A stretch of 64,000 nucleotides of DNA from Candidatus Gastranaerophilales bacterium. GTDB taxonomy: Bacteria > Cyanobacteriota > Vampirovibrionia > Gastranaerophilales > Gastranaerophilaceae. Position numbers and translations under genes: made by a program. The DNA is taken from the NCBI GenBank assembly GCA_017402995.1, contig JAFQOV010000007.1, positions 1 through 64,000 on the forward strand, written 5' to 3'. The notes under the pieces are model-generated. The model made no database searches. It saw only the letters and a program-made list of their open reading frames with translations, and was not told the origin of the DNA. This document shows positions 44,757 through 53,819 of the stretch, one piece after another; the stretch's first letter is position 1, and each line of letters starts with the position of its first letter.

Positions 44757-45398
44757 ATGAATATCGATAAAATTATATTAAACTTAAAGGCAGATTACGC
44801 GCAGGGACGCGTGCAACATAGCGAATTTGTTGATTTTATGGAAAATTTAAAAAATCCATATCTTGTTTTAATATGTTGCATTTTATCCTTAAGAACAAAC
44901 GATAAAATCACAATTGGCGCAGCAAAAAGAATGCTCGAGCTTGCTAAAACCCCAGATGAAATGATGAAAGTTTCACAAGAAAAACTTGAAAAAGCAATCT
45001 ATCCCGTTGGTTTTTATGCGAATAAAGCTAAGCAAATTATTGATTTATCAAAAGAATTAGTTGAAAAATATAATTCAATTGTGCCAAATGATATTGATGA
45101 ACTCTGTAAATTCAAAGGTGTTGGCAGAAAAACAGCAAACCTCGTTTTAGCAAAAGGGTATAATTTGAGCGCAATTTGCGTTGATGTTCATGTGCATAGG
45201 ATTTCAAACCGCCTTGGACTTTGCAAGACAAAAACACCCGAAGAAACAGAATTTGCACTAAGAAAAAATCTAGCCAAAAAATATTGGATAGATTTTAACA
45301 CGCTTTTAGTTACCCATGGGCAAAACATTTGCAAACCGCAAAAGCCAAATTGCCAAATTTGTTCAATTAAAGAATTTTGCGCAAGTTTTATTGAATAA
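44757..45398 (+). CDS. nth: Endonuclease III
   Basis: DNA glycosylase/AP lyase for oxidised pyrimidines. The HhH motif is LCKFKGVGRKTANLVLAKGY with catalytic Lys, the essential Asp is in VDVHVHRISNRLG, and the C-terminal [4Fe-4S] loop has C-x6-C-x2-C-x5-C. Length 213 is normal. It converges on ferritin with an 11-base overlap. Confidence 0.97.
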   Translation: MNIDKIILNLKADYAQGRVQHSEFVDFMENLKNPYLVLICCILSLRTNDKITIGAAKRMLELAKTPDEMMKVSQEKLEKAIYPVGFYANKAKQIIDLSKELVEKYNSIVPNDIDELCKFKGVGRKTANLVLAKGYNLSAICVDVHVHRISNRLGLCKTKTPEETEFALRKNLAKKYWIDFNTLLVTHGQNICKPQKPNCQICSIKEFCASFIE

Positions 45399-45876
45399 AA
45401 TCAGTAATTTTTTCATCAAGTTGTTCAATATTACCTGAAATTACATTCGCATTTTTTGCCCTAAAAACAATTTTTCGAATTAAGCCAATATCTTTAACTT
45501 GGCAATCTAAAAGTTTTGATATAAATTCAAGCGCTGCGTAATCTTGGGCTTGTTTAGAAACATCATAAAGCATTTTAATTTGCTCCAAAATAAATTCCTC
45601 ATGTGCTAATGCGCTTGAAAAAATATCTGTAACATTAATCCAATCCATTGACGGCTCTTCAATTTTTGAAAAAGACAACTTTTCATCTCTCAAAATAATA
45701 TAATCATAAATTTTTTGCGCTCTTGATAATTTTTCACAAGTTTTATGACGCATAAATTTGCTAAAACCCATCATTGCAATTTCGTCAAAATATGTTGACA
45801 TTGCAAAATATAAATATGCACTATAAAATTCTTGATTTATTTGTTTGTTAAACGCCTCAATTAATTTAATATCCAT
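45388..45876 (-). CDS. Ferritin-like protein with altered ferroxidase centre
   Basis: The four-helix pattern of bacterial ferritin is plain (INQEFYSAYLYFAMSTYFDEI, KFMRHKTCEKLSRAQKIYDYI, ALAHEEFILEQIKML, DYAALEFISKLLDCQVKD). The first-helix Glu is kept, but the second-helix E-x-x-H ligand pair reads CEKLSRA, so the His is gone, and the usual EEQ of helix four reads DCQ. Iron oxidation may be impaired. It lies 10 nt after the desulfoferrodoxin gene, a natural oxidative-stress/iron pair. AGGGGAT precedes the ATG. Confidence 0.85.
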   Translation of the reverse strand: MDIKLIEAFNKQINQEFYSAYLYFAMSTYFDEIAMMGFSKFMRHKTCEKLSRAQKIYDYIILRDEKLSFSKIEEPSMDWINVTDIFSSALAHEEFILEQIKMLYDVSKQAQDYAALEFISKLLDCQVKDIGLIRKIVFRAKNANVISGNIEQLDEKITDFIQ

Positions 45877-45885
45877 TTTATCCCC

Positions 45886-46266
45886 TTATTTGTTGCTCAC
45901 CCAAACGCCGTCTTTATTGCAATAGAGCTTAATGTAGTATCCTTCTTTGCAATCACATTTTAAAATCATTTCGGGGTTTTCTTCTGGCGATAAGAATTTT
46001 CTTTTGACATATTTTAAATCTTTTGAAATTGCTTCAATAAATTCAATATGGTGCTCAAAAGTAGCTGGGTGATTAAAAGATATTTTTTTATCACCATTTT
46101 CTAAAACTTCAATGTGTGCAAAATGAGCATTATCATGATTTGGTTGAAACTCTTTTAAATGAGTCATTTCCACCCCACAACAGACAAGGTCATCTGCCCC
46201 TTCATGCTCGATTTCAATAACATTTCCGCAAATTTCACATTTGTACAAGTCTAATTTTTTTGTCAT
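45886..46266 (-). CDS. Desulfoferrodoxin-type superoxide reductase with altered iron site
   Basis: An N-terminal desulforedoxin centre (CEICGNVIEIE...DDLVCCGVEM, C-x2-C and CC) and a neelaredoxin-like domain. Three candidate His ligands remain (in NAHFAHIE and FNHPATFEHHIEFIE), as does the Cys of LYCNKDG. The fourth His, normally in C-N-x-H-G, is replaced by Asp. The site is therefore not canonical. AGGAGAGG before the ATG at 46266 fixes the start over the 46311 alternative. Cotranscribed with ferritin. Confidence 0.87.
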   Translation of the reverse strand: MTKKLDLYKCEICGNVIEIEHEGADDLVCCGVEMTHLKEFQPNHDNAHFAHIEVLENGDKKISFNHPATFEHHIEFIEAISKDLKYVKRKFLSPEENPEMILKCDCKEGYYIKLYCNKDGVWVSNK

Positions 46267-46357
46267 AACCTCTCCTTTTTTTAAAATTTTGGCACAGATT
46301 AAAACAAGCAAAATTACCGCAAATACTTAAGCTATTTTACTAAAGTTTAAAATATGT

Positions 46358-46363
46358 TATAAT
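46358..46363 (+). promoter_or_regulatory. -10 of the RHH gene
   Basis: TATAAT with TG two bases upstream, 33 nt before the ATG. The leader carries AGAGGA, so this gene uses a normal ribosome-binding site. Confidence 0.5.
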
Positions 46364-46390
46364 TTCAAGGTAAAAAAGAGGACTTTTTAA

Positions 46391-46579
46391 ATGGCTAGAA
46401 TTTTAATTTCAATGAAAGATACGTTTTTAAAATCTATTGACGAAATGGCTCAAAAAGAACAAAGAACACGCTCTGAGCTAATTCGCGAAGCATTGAGAAG
46501 TTACATGCAAAAACAAAATTCAAAAATCGCTCCAAATGCGCAAAAAAACGCTATGATTTTGGAGAATTTGCTCGATTAA
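46391..46579 (+). CDS. Ribbon-helix-helix (CopG/MetJ-type) DNA-binding protein
   Basis: A 62-aa protein with a short strand (RILISMK), helix (FLKSIDEMAQKE), turn (QRTR) and helix (SELIREALRSYMQKQ). This is the ribbon-helix-helix pattern of small repressors and antitoxins. AGAGGA is about 8-13 nt before the ATG. No toxin gene is adjacent; the next gene is the convergent GH13, with 29 bases of overlap. It is probably an orphan autoregulator or antitoxin-like repressor. Confidence 0.8.
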   Translation: MARILISMKDTFLKSIDEMAQKEQRTRSELIREALRSYMQKQNSKIAPNAQKNAMILENLLD

Positions 46580-48080
46580 TCATAAATACTTGAATATCTA
46601 ATGGTTCAAGGATTGTTTTAATCTCGTTTTTGTTTGTTTTTGGATAATAATTTGAAGATATCAAAGAAAGCATATTTTCATTTTTTAAATATTTTGTTTT
46701 AATAGTCGCCTCTTGGAAAAAGTTTTCATCTAGCGACGCAACCACAACAAGCTCTTTGGTTTTGGTCAATATTGAATATGCGATAATTTTGTCATTTTGC
46801 GTTTTTAAAGGCACATAGTTTGCATTTTTAAACATTTCAATATTTTCTTTTTTAAATTTAATTGCTTTTAAATATTCTTTTTTTAATTCAGGATATGTTT
46901 TTTTGGCTGGTATTGAAAAGTTAAAAATGTCGAACATTCCGCTATGCACAAAATAAAATTCGTCATCTGTATCTGTTGTTTTTGCTTTTTGATTTTCATA
47001 GATATATGTAAAATTATCACCATATGAAAAACCATCAAGAAAATAGGTGTTTAACGGCAAAGTCACAGAAAGCCACAAAGCTTGTTTCCAATAGTTTTTG
47101 CCCCTTAAAATTGGCGCTTGCTGGTCGTGCGTTGCAAGTGCAATCATTTGAGATTTATTTTTATGTCTTTTTAAAATTTTTAAATTTCTATTGAATTTCT
47201 TTTCAAATTCTTGTTTTGATTTAATGTTTTTATAATCTGACCAAGAACCATAATAACAATCAAAACCCGCAAGCAAAAGTTCATCTACACTTGCATATTT
47301 ATTAACTCCCGTTGGAGCTGGATTTGACCAATCGGGGCTTGCTTCTGCCAAGAAAAAGAAGTCTGGATTATTTTTTCTTGAGTAATCAATTATGTTTTTC
47401 CAAAAACTATATGGTTTAATTGCGGCAACATCTGCCCTGATTCCGTCAAAACCAAGAGCTTGCATTTTATCTACGAATTTTTTAAAATTTTCAATCATTT
47501 CAGGATTCAAATGATGTTCATTATAAATTTTAAAAAGACGCACATCTGTCCAATCCGCAGGAACAATCGGTTCTTGGTTTTTATCTAGCAAAAGCCATTT
47601 TGGTTTGGACAAAACTAAATCATATGCCGCACAACTTGGCAAATCAACAATCGCTTTTAAACCTAAAGAATGTGCTTTATTAATAAAAAGCTTCGCTTCT
47701 TCATCTATCGAAAGCTCGTTTTGCAAATCATCTAATTGCAAATTTAATTCATCAAAGCTATTCATTGCATATAAAGAACCTGCTGTGCCGAGTGCTTTAA
47801 TTTTGCCTGTTTTTGTAATTGGCAGAAGATAAAGAGTATTTATTCCTTGCTCTTTTAATTCTTCTAATTTTTCCATTGCATTTAAAAAAGTGCCTTTAAT
47901 ATCACCTTTTTCAAAGTCAATTATACCGTCGTTATCAATATCTTGTGCGTTAAAATTTCTAATATTTAACGTGTAGATTATAGCTTCATTATTTGAAAAG
48001 AGCTCTCTTAAACTTTTGGCAAAAGCATTTTGCACTGTCAAAAATAAAATTAAACTCGCAATAAAAAATCGTTTGTTCAT
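46551..48080 (-). CDS. Secreted GH13 alpha-amylase family protein
   Basis: A signal peptide (NKRFFIASLILFLTVQNAFA) precedes a GH13 (beta/alpha)8 barrel. Catalytic residues are the nucleophile Asp in GFDGIRADVAAIKP, the Glu in FFFLAEASPDW and the Asp in ALATHDQQAP. The DIDNDGIIDFEKGD stretch near the start looks like a calcium loop. At 509 aa it is complete. Alpha-glucan breakdown outside the cytoplasm is inferred. TATACT begins 12 nt before the ATG, divergent from pgpH. Confidence 0.9.
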   Translation of the reverse strand: MNKRFFIASLILFLTVQNAFAKSLRELFSNNEAIIYTLNIRNFNAQDIDNDGIIDFEKGDIKGTFLNAMEKLEELKEQGINTLYLLPITKTGKIKALGTAGSLYAMNSFDELNLQLDDLQNELSIDEEAKLFINKAHSLGLKAIVDLPSCAAYDLVLSKPKWLLLDKNQEPIVPADWTDVRLFKIYNEHHLNPEMIENFKKFVDKMQALGFDGIRADVAAIKPYSFWKNIIDYSRKNNPDFFFLAEASPDWSNPAPTGVNKYASVDELLLAGFDCYYGSWSDYKNIKSKQEFEKKFNRNLKILKRHKNKSQMIALATHDQQAPILRGKNYWKQALWLSVTLPLNTYFLDGFSYGDNFTYIYENQKAKTTDTDDEFYFVHSGMFDIFNFSIPAKKTYPELKKEYLKAIKFKKENIEMFKNANYVPLKTQNDKIIAYSILTKTKELVVVASLDENFFQEATIKTKYLKNENMLSLISSNYYPKTNKNEIKTILEPLDIQVFMINRANSPKS

Positions 48081-48086
48081 ATTAAA

Positions 48087-48119
48087 AGTATATAGGAAAA
48101 ATGAAATTTATTGTATAAT
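48087..48119. promoter_or_regulatory. Divergent leaderless promoters of GH13 (-) and pgpH (+)
   Basis: TATACT (48092-48087, minus) and TG-TATAAT (48114-48119, plus) each begin 12 nt before their own ATG. The two start codons are only 45 bases apart, leaving no room for 5' UTRs. Confidence 0.6.
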
Positions 48120-48125
48120 TTATGT

Positions 48126-50339
48126 ATGAGAAATTTGTTTAATGTTTTTAAAAATGAGGATATTTTTCAAACCTCAAAACCTTTAGTATTAGGAGCTTTT
48201 TTACTTATTGCGGTTGTAATTACTTCACTTTTGTCGGTGAGATATTACCTGTATCAAAATTTGGTAAATAATAGCATTGCTCAAAAAACAATTTACGCGA
48301 AAAATAATTTTGAAATTATTGACAAACAAAGAACAGAATTAATCAAACGCGAAGTTGCAAACAAAATCAGACCAATTGTTGCACCAATTGAAGGTGACTA
48401 CATTTTAGCTGATTTGCAAAAACTTATTGATGACATTGAAGCAATTAGAAAAGAAAAAATCAACAATCAACAAAAACAGAAAAAACTTTTTGATTTACTA
48501 GAAATTAACGACGCAAACAGAAAAGAAAAAGCAATCAATTACATTTTAAATTCAACTGAAGCAAATTTAAATTCAATCTATGCAAATACAAAATATGTAA
48601 TTAATGAACTTTTAAATGTCGGCATTTTTGATACTGACGTCACATATTTTGCAGCTGAAACGTTTTTAGACAAAACCTTAGGGCTACATGCGAAAAAGAC
48701 GCAATATCCATTAATTATTGGTTTAATCGAACATTGTATTATTCCAAATTTGATAATGGATGAGTATGCAACAGAAGTTGCAAGAAAAAATGCAAGAAAT
48801 GCAGTAAAACCATATGTTGTATCTTTTAAAAAGGGTGATGTCATTGTCCAATCAGGCGAAAAGTTAACTCAACTTAAAAAAGACGCTTTAAAACACTCTG
48901 GCTATAACGCTTTTGAACTCAACAGGGGCGGTATTTTTGGAATTTTTGCACTTGTTTGCTTGGCAATGTATTCTTTAGTTGTTTATACAAGGCAATACGA
49001 AAAGAAATTTTTCCAACCACGCTATATGTTCTTCATTGCCCTTTGTTCAATATTATTCATCTATCTTTGTATTGTAATTTCAAATTCGGTTTATATTTCA
49101 AACTATATTATGCCATTTGTCGCATTTACAATGATTATCGCGATTTTTACAAATCCAATTTTATCGTTTTTAGTTTCAATTTTAGTTCTTGGAATTTTAT
49201 CCGTAACATTGTTTTTTGATTCACAATTAATTTTCACATTTATTTGCGCAATCCTATTTTCTAGCTATTTAGTTTCAAAAATTTCATATTCAAAAAGATT
49301 TGATATTATATATTGCGGGCTTTGGGTCGGCATTGTAATGTTTTTATCTATGTTTTTCATCTCATTTTTTGAAATTCAATCTCAAGCATTGTCTAAGATT
49401 TTACAATATCAAGCGCAAAATCCATTCTTGGGACTTGCAAACGGTGTAATTTCTTCAATGATTGCAATGTTTTTCATTCCAATTATTGAAAAAGTTTGCA
49501 AAATCGTTTCGCCATATGCCCTAATTGAATTGGCAGATCAAAACCAAGAACTTTTATCAAAGCTAAGAAACTCTGCTCCTGGCACCTTCCATCATTCATT
49601 AATGGTTGCAAATTTATGCGAAGCGGCTGCTCTTGCAATAGGCGCAGATTCAATCCTTGCACGTGTTGGCGCTTTTTATCATGACATTGGTAAAATTCAA
49701 AGACCATTATTTTTCATTGAAAACCAATCATATTTTGGAGTTGAAAACCCACACACAACTCTGACTCCAAGACAAAGCAAAATGGTTATTACTTTGCACA
49801 CAAAAGATGGTGTTGAAATTGCGAAAAAATATGGACTTCCTCAATCAATTATCGATTTTATAACTCAACACCACGGTGAAACTTTGGCTGGATATTTCTA
49901 CAACAAAGCAATTGAGCAAGAAGGCGCAGAAAACGTTACAGAAGGTCAATTCAGATATCCTGGGCCAAAACCACAAACGAAAGAAACAGCAATCTTAATG
50001 CTTGCAGACGCGCTAGAAAGCGCTGTCCGTTCATTGAAAAATCCAACCCAAGAAGAAATTGAAGCAATAGTAAATAAAATTTTCACAGAACGTTTAAATG
50101 ACGGTCAATTATCTGACAGTCCGTTAACTTTAAAAGATATTAAAATTATCGCAATGACTTTCAATAAAATCCTAAGAGGTATGCAACATGAAAGAATTAA
50201 ATACCAAGAACGCGTAATGAGCGAGTTTGAGGACAAAACAAAAACTGTTGCCCCAAACCTTCAAGATGATGAATTTGAAAGAAAAATTCAAGAATTACAA
50301 GAGCATTCGAAAAAAAGAAAAAATGAAGAAAATGAATAG
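48126..50339 (+). CDS. pgpH: PgpH-like 7TM-HD cyclic-di-AMP phosphodiesterase
   Basis: An N-terminal membrane helix, an extracytoplasmic 7TMR-HDED domain (about 55-260), seven helices (about 270-470), and a cytoplasmic HD domain with HHSLMVANLCEAAALAIGAD, VGAFYHDIGKIQRP, FITQHHGE and ADALESAVRSL. The HD motif residues are intact. PgpH degrades c-di-AMP in Firmicutes, and the pgpH-ybeY-dgkA order is conserved, including in Cyanobacteria. The ATG at 48126 is set by TATAAT at -12; the longer frame from TTG 48111 would overlap that promoter. Confidence 0.92.
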   Translation: MRNLFNVFKNEDIFQTSKPLVLGAFLLIAVVITSLLSVRYYLYQNLVNNSIAQKTIYAKNNFEIIDKQRTELIKREVANKIRPIVAPIEGDYILADLQKLIDDIEAIRKEKINNQQKQKKLFDLLEINDANRKEKAINYILNSTEANLNSIYANTKYVINELLNVGIFDTDVTYFAAETFLDKTLGLHAKKTQYPLIIGLIEHCIIPNLIMDEYATEVARKNARNAVKPYVVSFKKGDVIVQSGEKLTQLKKDALKHSGYNAFELNRGGIFGIFALVCLAMYSLVVYTRQYEKKFFQPRYMFFIALCSILFIYLCIVISNSVYISNYIMPFVAFTMIIAIFTNPILSFLVSILVLGILSVTLFFDSQLIFTFICAILFSSYLVSKISYSKRFDIIYCGLWVGIVMFLSMFFISFFEIQSQALSKILQYQAQNPFLGLANGVISSMIAMFFIPIIEKVCKIVSPYALIELADQNQELLSKLRNSAPGTFHHSLMVANLCEAAALAIGADSILARVGAFYHDIGKIQRPLFFIENQSYFGVENPHTTLTPRQSKMVITLHTKDGVEIAKKYGLPQSIIDFITQHHGETLAGYFYNKAIEQEGAENVTEGQFRYPGPKPQTKETAILMLADALESAVRSLKNPTQEEIEAIVNKIFTERLNDGQLSDSPLTLKDIKIIAMTFNKILRGMQHERIKYQERVMSEFEDKTKTVAPNLQDDEFERKIQELQEHSKKRKNEENE

Positions 50340-50820
50340 CAATTTTTCATTATATAAATATGACGATATTTCTTTAAAAAAATACGGAATAGTTTTAAAA
50401 GAATATAAATCAAAAATCAAAAAAATGCTTGATATAATGCTTAATTTAAAAGAATTGAAAACAAGCAAAATATTTTGTGATGAAATATCTAAAATTCGCT
50501 TTGATATTGCTTTTTGCAACGACAATTCAATACATGAAATAAACAAAAATTATAGACAAAAAGATTGTCCAACAGATGTTATCACATTTTCTTTATTTGC
50601 AGATGATGAAAATGCAATAATTTATCGAAAAACTGCAGATTTAGGGCAAATTATTTTGTCTTTAGAAACAGCGGACAGACAAAAGCAAGCTTCTTTAGAA
50701 AAAGAAATTTTAACATTAATTTGCCATGGAATTTTACATTTATTCGGATTTGACCATTTAACAAAAAAGGATTACGATTTTGTTGTAGATATTCAAAACA
50801 AAGTCATTGAGGAATTATGA
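50323..50820 (+). CDS. ybeY: Endoribonuclease YbeY
   Basis: A zinc-dependent rRNA-maturation endonuclease. The diagnostic H-G-x-L-H-L-x-G-x-D-H motif is CHGILHLFGFDH, and CPTDVITFSL is the other conserved block. ATG 50323 or 50332 can serve as start; both overlap the pgpH stop. The longer frame from 50227 runs over pgpH and is not needed. Coupled to pgpH and dgkA. Confidence 0.93.
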   Translation: MKKMNSNFSLYKYDDISLKKYGIVLKEYKSKIKKMLDIMLNLKELKTSKIFCDEISKIRFDIAFCNDNSIHEINKNYRQKDCPTDVITFSLFADDENAIIYRKTADLGQIILSLETADRQKQASLEKEILTLICHGILHLFGFDHLTKKDYDFVVDIQNKVIEEL

Positions 50821-51200
50821 ATAAATTTCAATCAAGAAGCTTCAACCGCAGTTTAATGTTTGCGCTTAATGGCGTAAGATTGGCGTTTCGTTCGCAAAGA
50901 AATTTTAGAAAACACCTTGTCATTGCCTTTTTAACTTTTGCAATTGCTTATTTTTTAAAAATTTCTGTCGTTGAATTTTGCATAATCATTTTTGCAAACG
51001 CTTTTGTATTGGTTATCGAAATGATTAATTCTGTTGTTGAATTTGTAATTGACGCTTATTATAAAAACAAATGGGCAAAATTAGCAAAATTAGCAAAAGA
51101 CATTGGAGCAGGCGCAGTTTTAGTTTCTGCTTGTACAAGCGCTTTAATTTCATTGCTAATTTTTGGAAGTAAAATATATGAGTTTTATTATAGTTTATAG
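50817..51200 (+). CDS. dgkA: Diacylglycerol kinase (prokaryotic type)
   Basis: A small trimeric membrane kinase of 127 aa, acting on diacylglycerol or undecaprenol. It has the N-terminal amphipathic SFNRSLMFALNGVRLAFRSQRNFRKH, the VLVIEMINSVVEFVID active-site helix with Glu and Asn, and KLAKDIGAGAVLVSA. Three helices are seen. The ATG overlaps the ybeY stop by 4 bases, as is common in this operon. Confidence 0.95.
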   Translation: MNKFQSRSFNRSLMFALNGVRLAFRSQRNFRKHLVIAFLTFAIAYFLKISVVEFCIIIFANAFVLVIEMINSVVEFVIDAYYKNKWAKLAKLAKDIGAGAVLVSACTSALISLLIFGSKIYEFYYSL

Positions 51201-51208
51201 GAGTTGAG

Positions 51209-51616
51209 ATGAAATTTAGCGAATTGGCACCAAAATATTTTAACGAAGGGTTTTCATGTTCTGAGGCAATCGCAAAATCAGCGGTTGATATGGGTTTAGC
51301 TGATGAAAGCTTCATCTCGATTGCGACAAGTTTTTCTGGTGGAATGTCATCTGGTTGTTTGTGTGGCGCAGTTGCCGGCTCGCAAATGGTTTTAGGACTT
51401 TTACATGGAAAATATCAAGACAATTGCGCAAGAAGTTTGGCAAAAGAATTTTATCAAAGATTTACAAAAACCCACAAAGTCGCTTGTTGCAAGGTTTTAT
51501 CAGCTGGTTTTCAAGATTTTGCTGGAGCTGAGCGCAAAAAACATTGCACAAATTTAGTTTACGATTGTGCTGTAATTTTAGATGAAATGCTATCAGAGAT
51601 TAAAGAACAAGTTTAA
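51209..51616 (+). CDS. C_GCAxxG_C_C family putative redox protein
   Basis: Cys are arranged as in the C_GCAxxG_C_C family: GFSCSEAI, SSGCLCGAVAGSQMVLGLL, KVACCKVL and KHCTNLVYDCAVIL. A metal- or FeS-binding redox role has been suggested for the family, but activity is not established. TAGGAGTTGAG precedes the ATG. It follows dgkA by 8 nt and converges on rsmI with a 4-base overlap. Confidence 0.85.
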   Translation: MKFSELAPKYFNEGFSCSEAIAKSAVDMGLADESFISIATSFSGGMSSGCLCGAVAGSQMVLGLLHGKYQDNCARSLAKEFYQRFTKTHKVACCKVLSAGFQDFAGAERKKHCTNLVYDCAVILDEMLSEIKEQV

Positions 51617-52431
51617 ATTTCAAGACATTTTTTATAAATAGCATTTTTATTTGAATCATATAATTCAGACAAAATTGTAGCAATTTCTTTATCTTTATAG
51701 TTTAAATTTTTTAATTTTTTAATTTTTTCATCAAAATCAATATCATCTGTTTTGATATCTTTATAAAGCATTGCAACAATTTCGCCTTTTAAAATATTGC
51801 TTTTAAAATAATCAATTATTTCAGATATTTCGCCAATTTTGATTTCTTCAAATTTTTTTGTCAGTTCACGCCCAAGAGCAATTTTTTTGTTTGAAAATTC
51901 ATTTTTAATGGTTTCTAATGTTTCAATTATTCGATTTGGGCTTTCATAAAAAATTAAGTTTTCAAATTTATTTTTTGAAACAATTTCAATTATTTGGTTT
52001 TTATTTTTTGGCAAAAATCCAATAAATTTAAAATCTTCATCTGTTCTTGGAATTGCGGATAATAGCGCTATTGGGGCGCTTGCGCCAACAACAGGAATTA
52101 CCTTAAAACCATTTTTTAAAACTTCTTCAACCAAAATTTCTCCAGGATCAGAAATTAATGGAGTCCCAGCATCTGTAATTAATGCAATTGATTTACCTTC
52201 TTTTAAATAGTTCAAAAAAAGCTCACAACGAGAATTTTCGCTATATTTATGATAGCTTATCAGGCGAGTTTTAATTCCGTATTTTTCCATTAATACGCTT
52301 GAATTTCTGGTATCTTCGCAAGCGATAACATCAACATTTGATAAAATCTCAACAGCTCTTTTAGAAATGTCGTCAAGATTACCAATAGGGGTTGCAACGC
52401 TATATAGCGCGTTTTCTATAATGCCGCCCAA
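51613..52431 (-). CDS. rsmI: 16S rRNA (cytidine-2'-O)-methyltransferase RsmI
   Basis: A tetrapyrrole-methylase-fold enzyme acting on C1402. Conserved blocks are SVATPIGNLDDISKRAVEIL, CEDTRNSSVLM, LITDAGTPLISDPGE and FYESPNRIIETL. Length 272 is normal. Its start lies inside the 3' end of cysS (16-base overlap), so it is translated behind cysS. Confidence 0.95.
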   Translation of the reverse strand: MGGIIENALYSVATPIGNLDDISKRAVEILSNVDVIACEDTRNSSVLMEKYGIKTRLISYHKYSENSRCELFLNYLKEGKSIALITDAGTPLISDPGEILVEEVLKNGFKVIPVVGASAPIALLSAIPRTDEDFKFIGFLPKNKNQIIEIVSKNKFENLIFYESPNRIIETLETIKNEFSNKKIALGRELTKKFEEIKIGEISEIIDYFKSNILKGEIVAMLYKDIKTDDIDFDEKIKKLKNLNYKDKEIATILSELYDSNKNAIYKKCLEI

Positions 52432-53813
52432 GTTGTACCTTCTTTTGAATCTTTTAATTGAATTTTATGAGCTAAAAGTTTATCTCTAATTTCGTCAGAT
52501 TTTGCCCAATCCTTATTATCACGAGCTTGCTTTCTGATTAAAATTATTTCCTCAAGCATTTCTTTTGGAGTTTTATCTTTTGAAATATTAAATTCTTCAT
52601 AAAGTGGCTCAACAAGCTCTTTTAATTCATCATCTGACAATTCTTTTTGAGCTAAAGAAAAATCAAAACCAAGAGTTGAACCAAGATATGATAAAGTATT
52701 GGCTGAGATTTGTTTATTTTCATCTTTGCGCACTTTTTCGGCTAATCCAAAAAGAATTGCAAGTGCTTTAGATGTATTTAAATCTTCGTCCATTGCAAGT
52801 TCAAATTCTTCAACGATTTCTTTGTCATATTCTGCTGTTGTTTCAATTCCTGCAATAGAATTGATTAATCTTTTTGCACCAGCTTTTGCGCTATTCAAGG
52901 CAACTTCATTAAATTCAACAGGCATGCGATAGTGGTTTGTTAAAATAAACAAACGAATTGCGTTTGAATCATATGTTTTTAAAACATCATCAATCGTTAA
53001 AAAGTTATTTAATGATTTAGACATTTTTTCTTTATTGATTGTAACGAAGCCATTATGCAACCAATAGTTAGAGAAAGTGCAACCATTTGCACATTCAGAC
53101 TGTGCTCTTTCGTTTTCATGGTGTGGGAAAGCTAAATCAGCGCCACCAGCGTGGATATCTATTGTTGTGCCAAGATGTTTTTTACTCATTGCAGAACATT
53201 CAATGTGCCAGCCTGGTCTGCCCTTGCCCCATGGAGAATTATAGCCGTTTAATTCATCTTTTTTCCATAAAGCAAAGTCTAATGGGCTTTCTTTTTTATC
53301 ATTCGCTTCAACACGAGCACCATTCAACAAATCTTTTATCGGTTGAGATGATAATTCGCCATATTTTTTATATTTTTCAACTCTAAAATAAACATCACCA
53401 TCAACAGCATATGCAAAACCGTCTGTTTCAAGCTTTTTAACCATTGCAATCATTTCGCCAAGAGTTTTTGTTGCGCGTGGTTCAATATCTGGCTTTAAAA
53501 CATTTAAACCGTTCATTGAATTAATAAATGATTTATAATATTTATCTGTAATTACATCAGGTGTAACGTTTTGCTCATCTGCTTTTTTAAGAATTTTGTC
53601 GTCAACGTCAGTTACGTTTCTACAATAGGTGACATCATATCCTTTAAATTTCAAATAACGATATAATGTATCCCAAGTGATGTAACATCTTGCATGTCCC
53701 AAGTGAGCATTGTCATAAACAGTAGGACCGCAGACGTACATTTTGACCTTGTTTTCTTCGACCGTTTTAAATTCTTCGATTTTATTTGTTAAAGTATTAT
53801 ATAATTTAAGCAT
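52416..53813 (-). CDS. cysS: Cysteinyl-tRNA synthetase
   Basis: Class I synthetase, 465 aa. The zinc-site Cys and HIGH-type motif are in CGPTVYDNAHLGHAR, the second zinc ligands are in WHIECSAM and HHENERAQSE, and the KMSKS loop is KEKMSKSLNNF. No Shine-Dalgarno; TAAAAT begins 12 nt before the ATG, within TATAGTAAAAT. Divergent from purA and upstream of rsmI. Confidence 0.97.
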   Translation of the reverse strand: MLKLYNTLTNKIEEFKTVEENKVKMYVCGPTVYDNAHLGHARCYITWDTLYRYLKFKGYDVTYCRNVTDVDDKILKKADEQNVTPDVITDKYYKSFINSMNGLNVLKPDIEPRATKTLGEMIAMVKKLETDGFAYAVDGDVYFRVEKYKKYGELSSQPIKDLLNGARVEANDKKESPLDFALWKKDELNGYNSPWGKGRPGWHIECSAMSKKHLGTTIDIHAGGADLAFPHHENERAQSECANGCTFSNYWLHNGFVTINKEKMSKSLNNFLTIDDVLKTYDSNAIRLFILTNHYRMPVEFNEVALNSAKAGAKRLINSIAGIETTAEYDKEIVEEFELAMDEDLNTSKALAILFGLAEKVRKDENKQISANTLSYLGSTLGFDFSLAQKELSDDELKELVEPLYEEFNISKDKTPKEMLEEIILIRKQARDNKDWAKSDEIRDKLLAHKIQLKDSKEGTTWAAL

Positions 53814-53819
53814 ATTTTA

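Noticed and set aside
46391-46579. Toxin-antitoxin module
   Set aside because: The RHH protein is antitoxin-like, but neither neighbour (convergent GH13; divergent desulfoferrodoxin) is a toxin, and no small ORF fits next to it.
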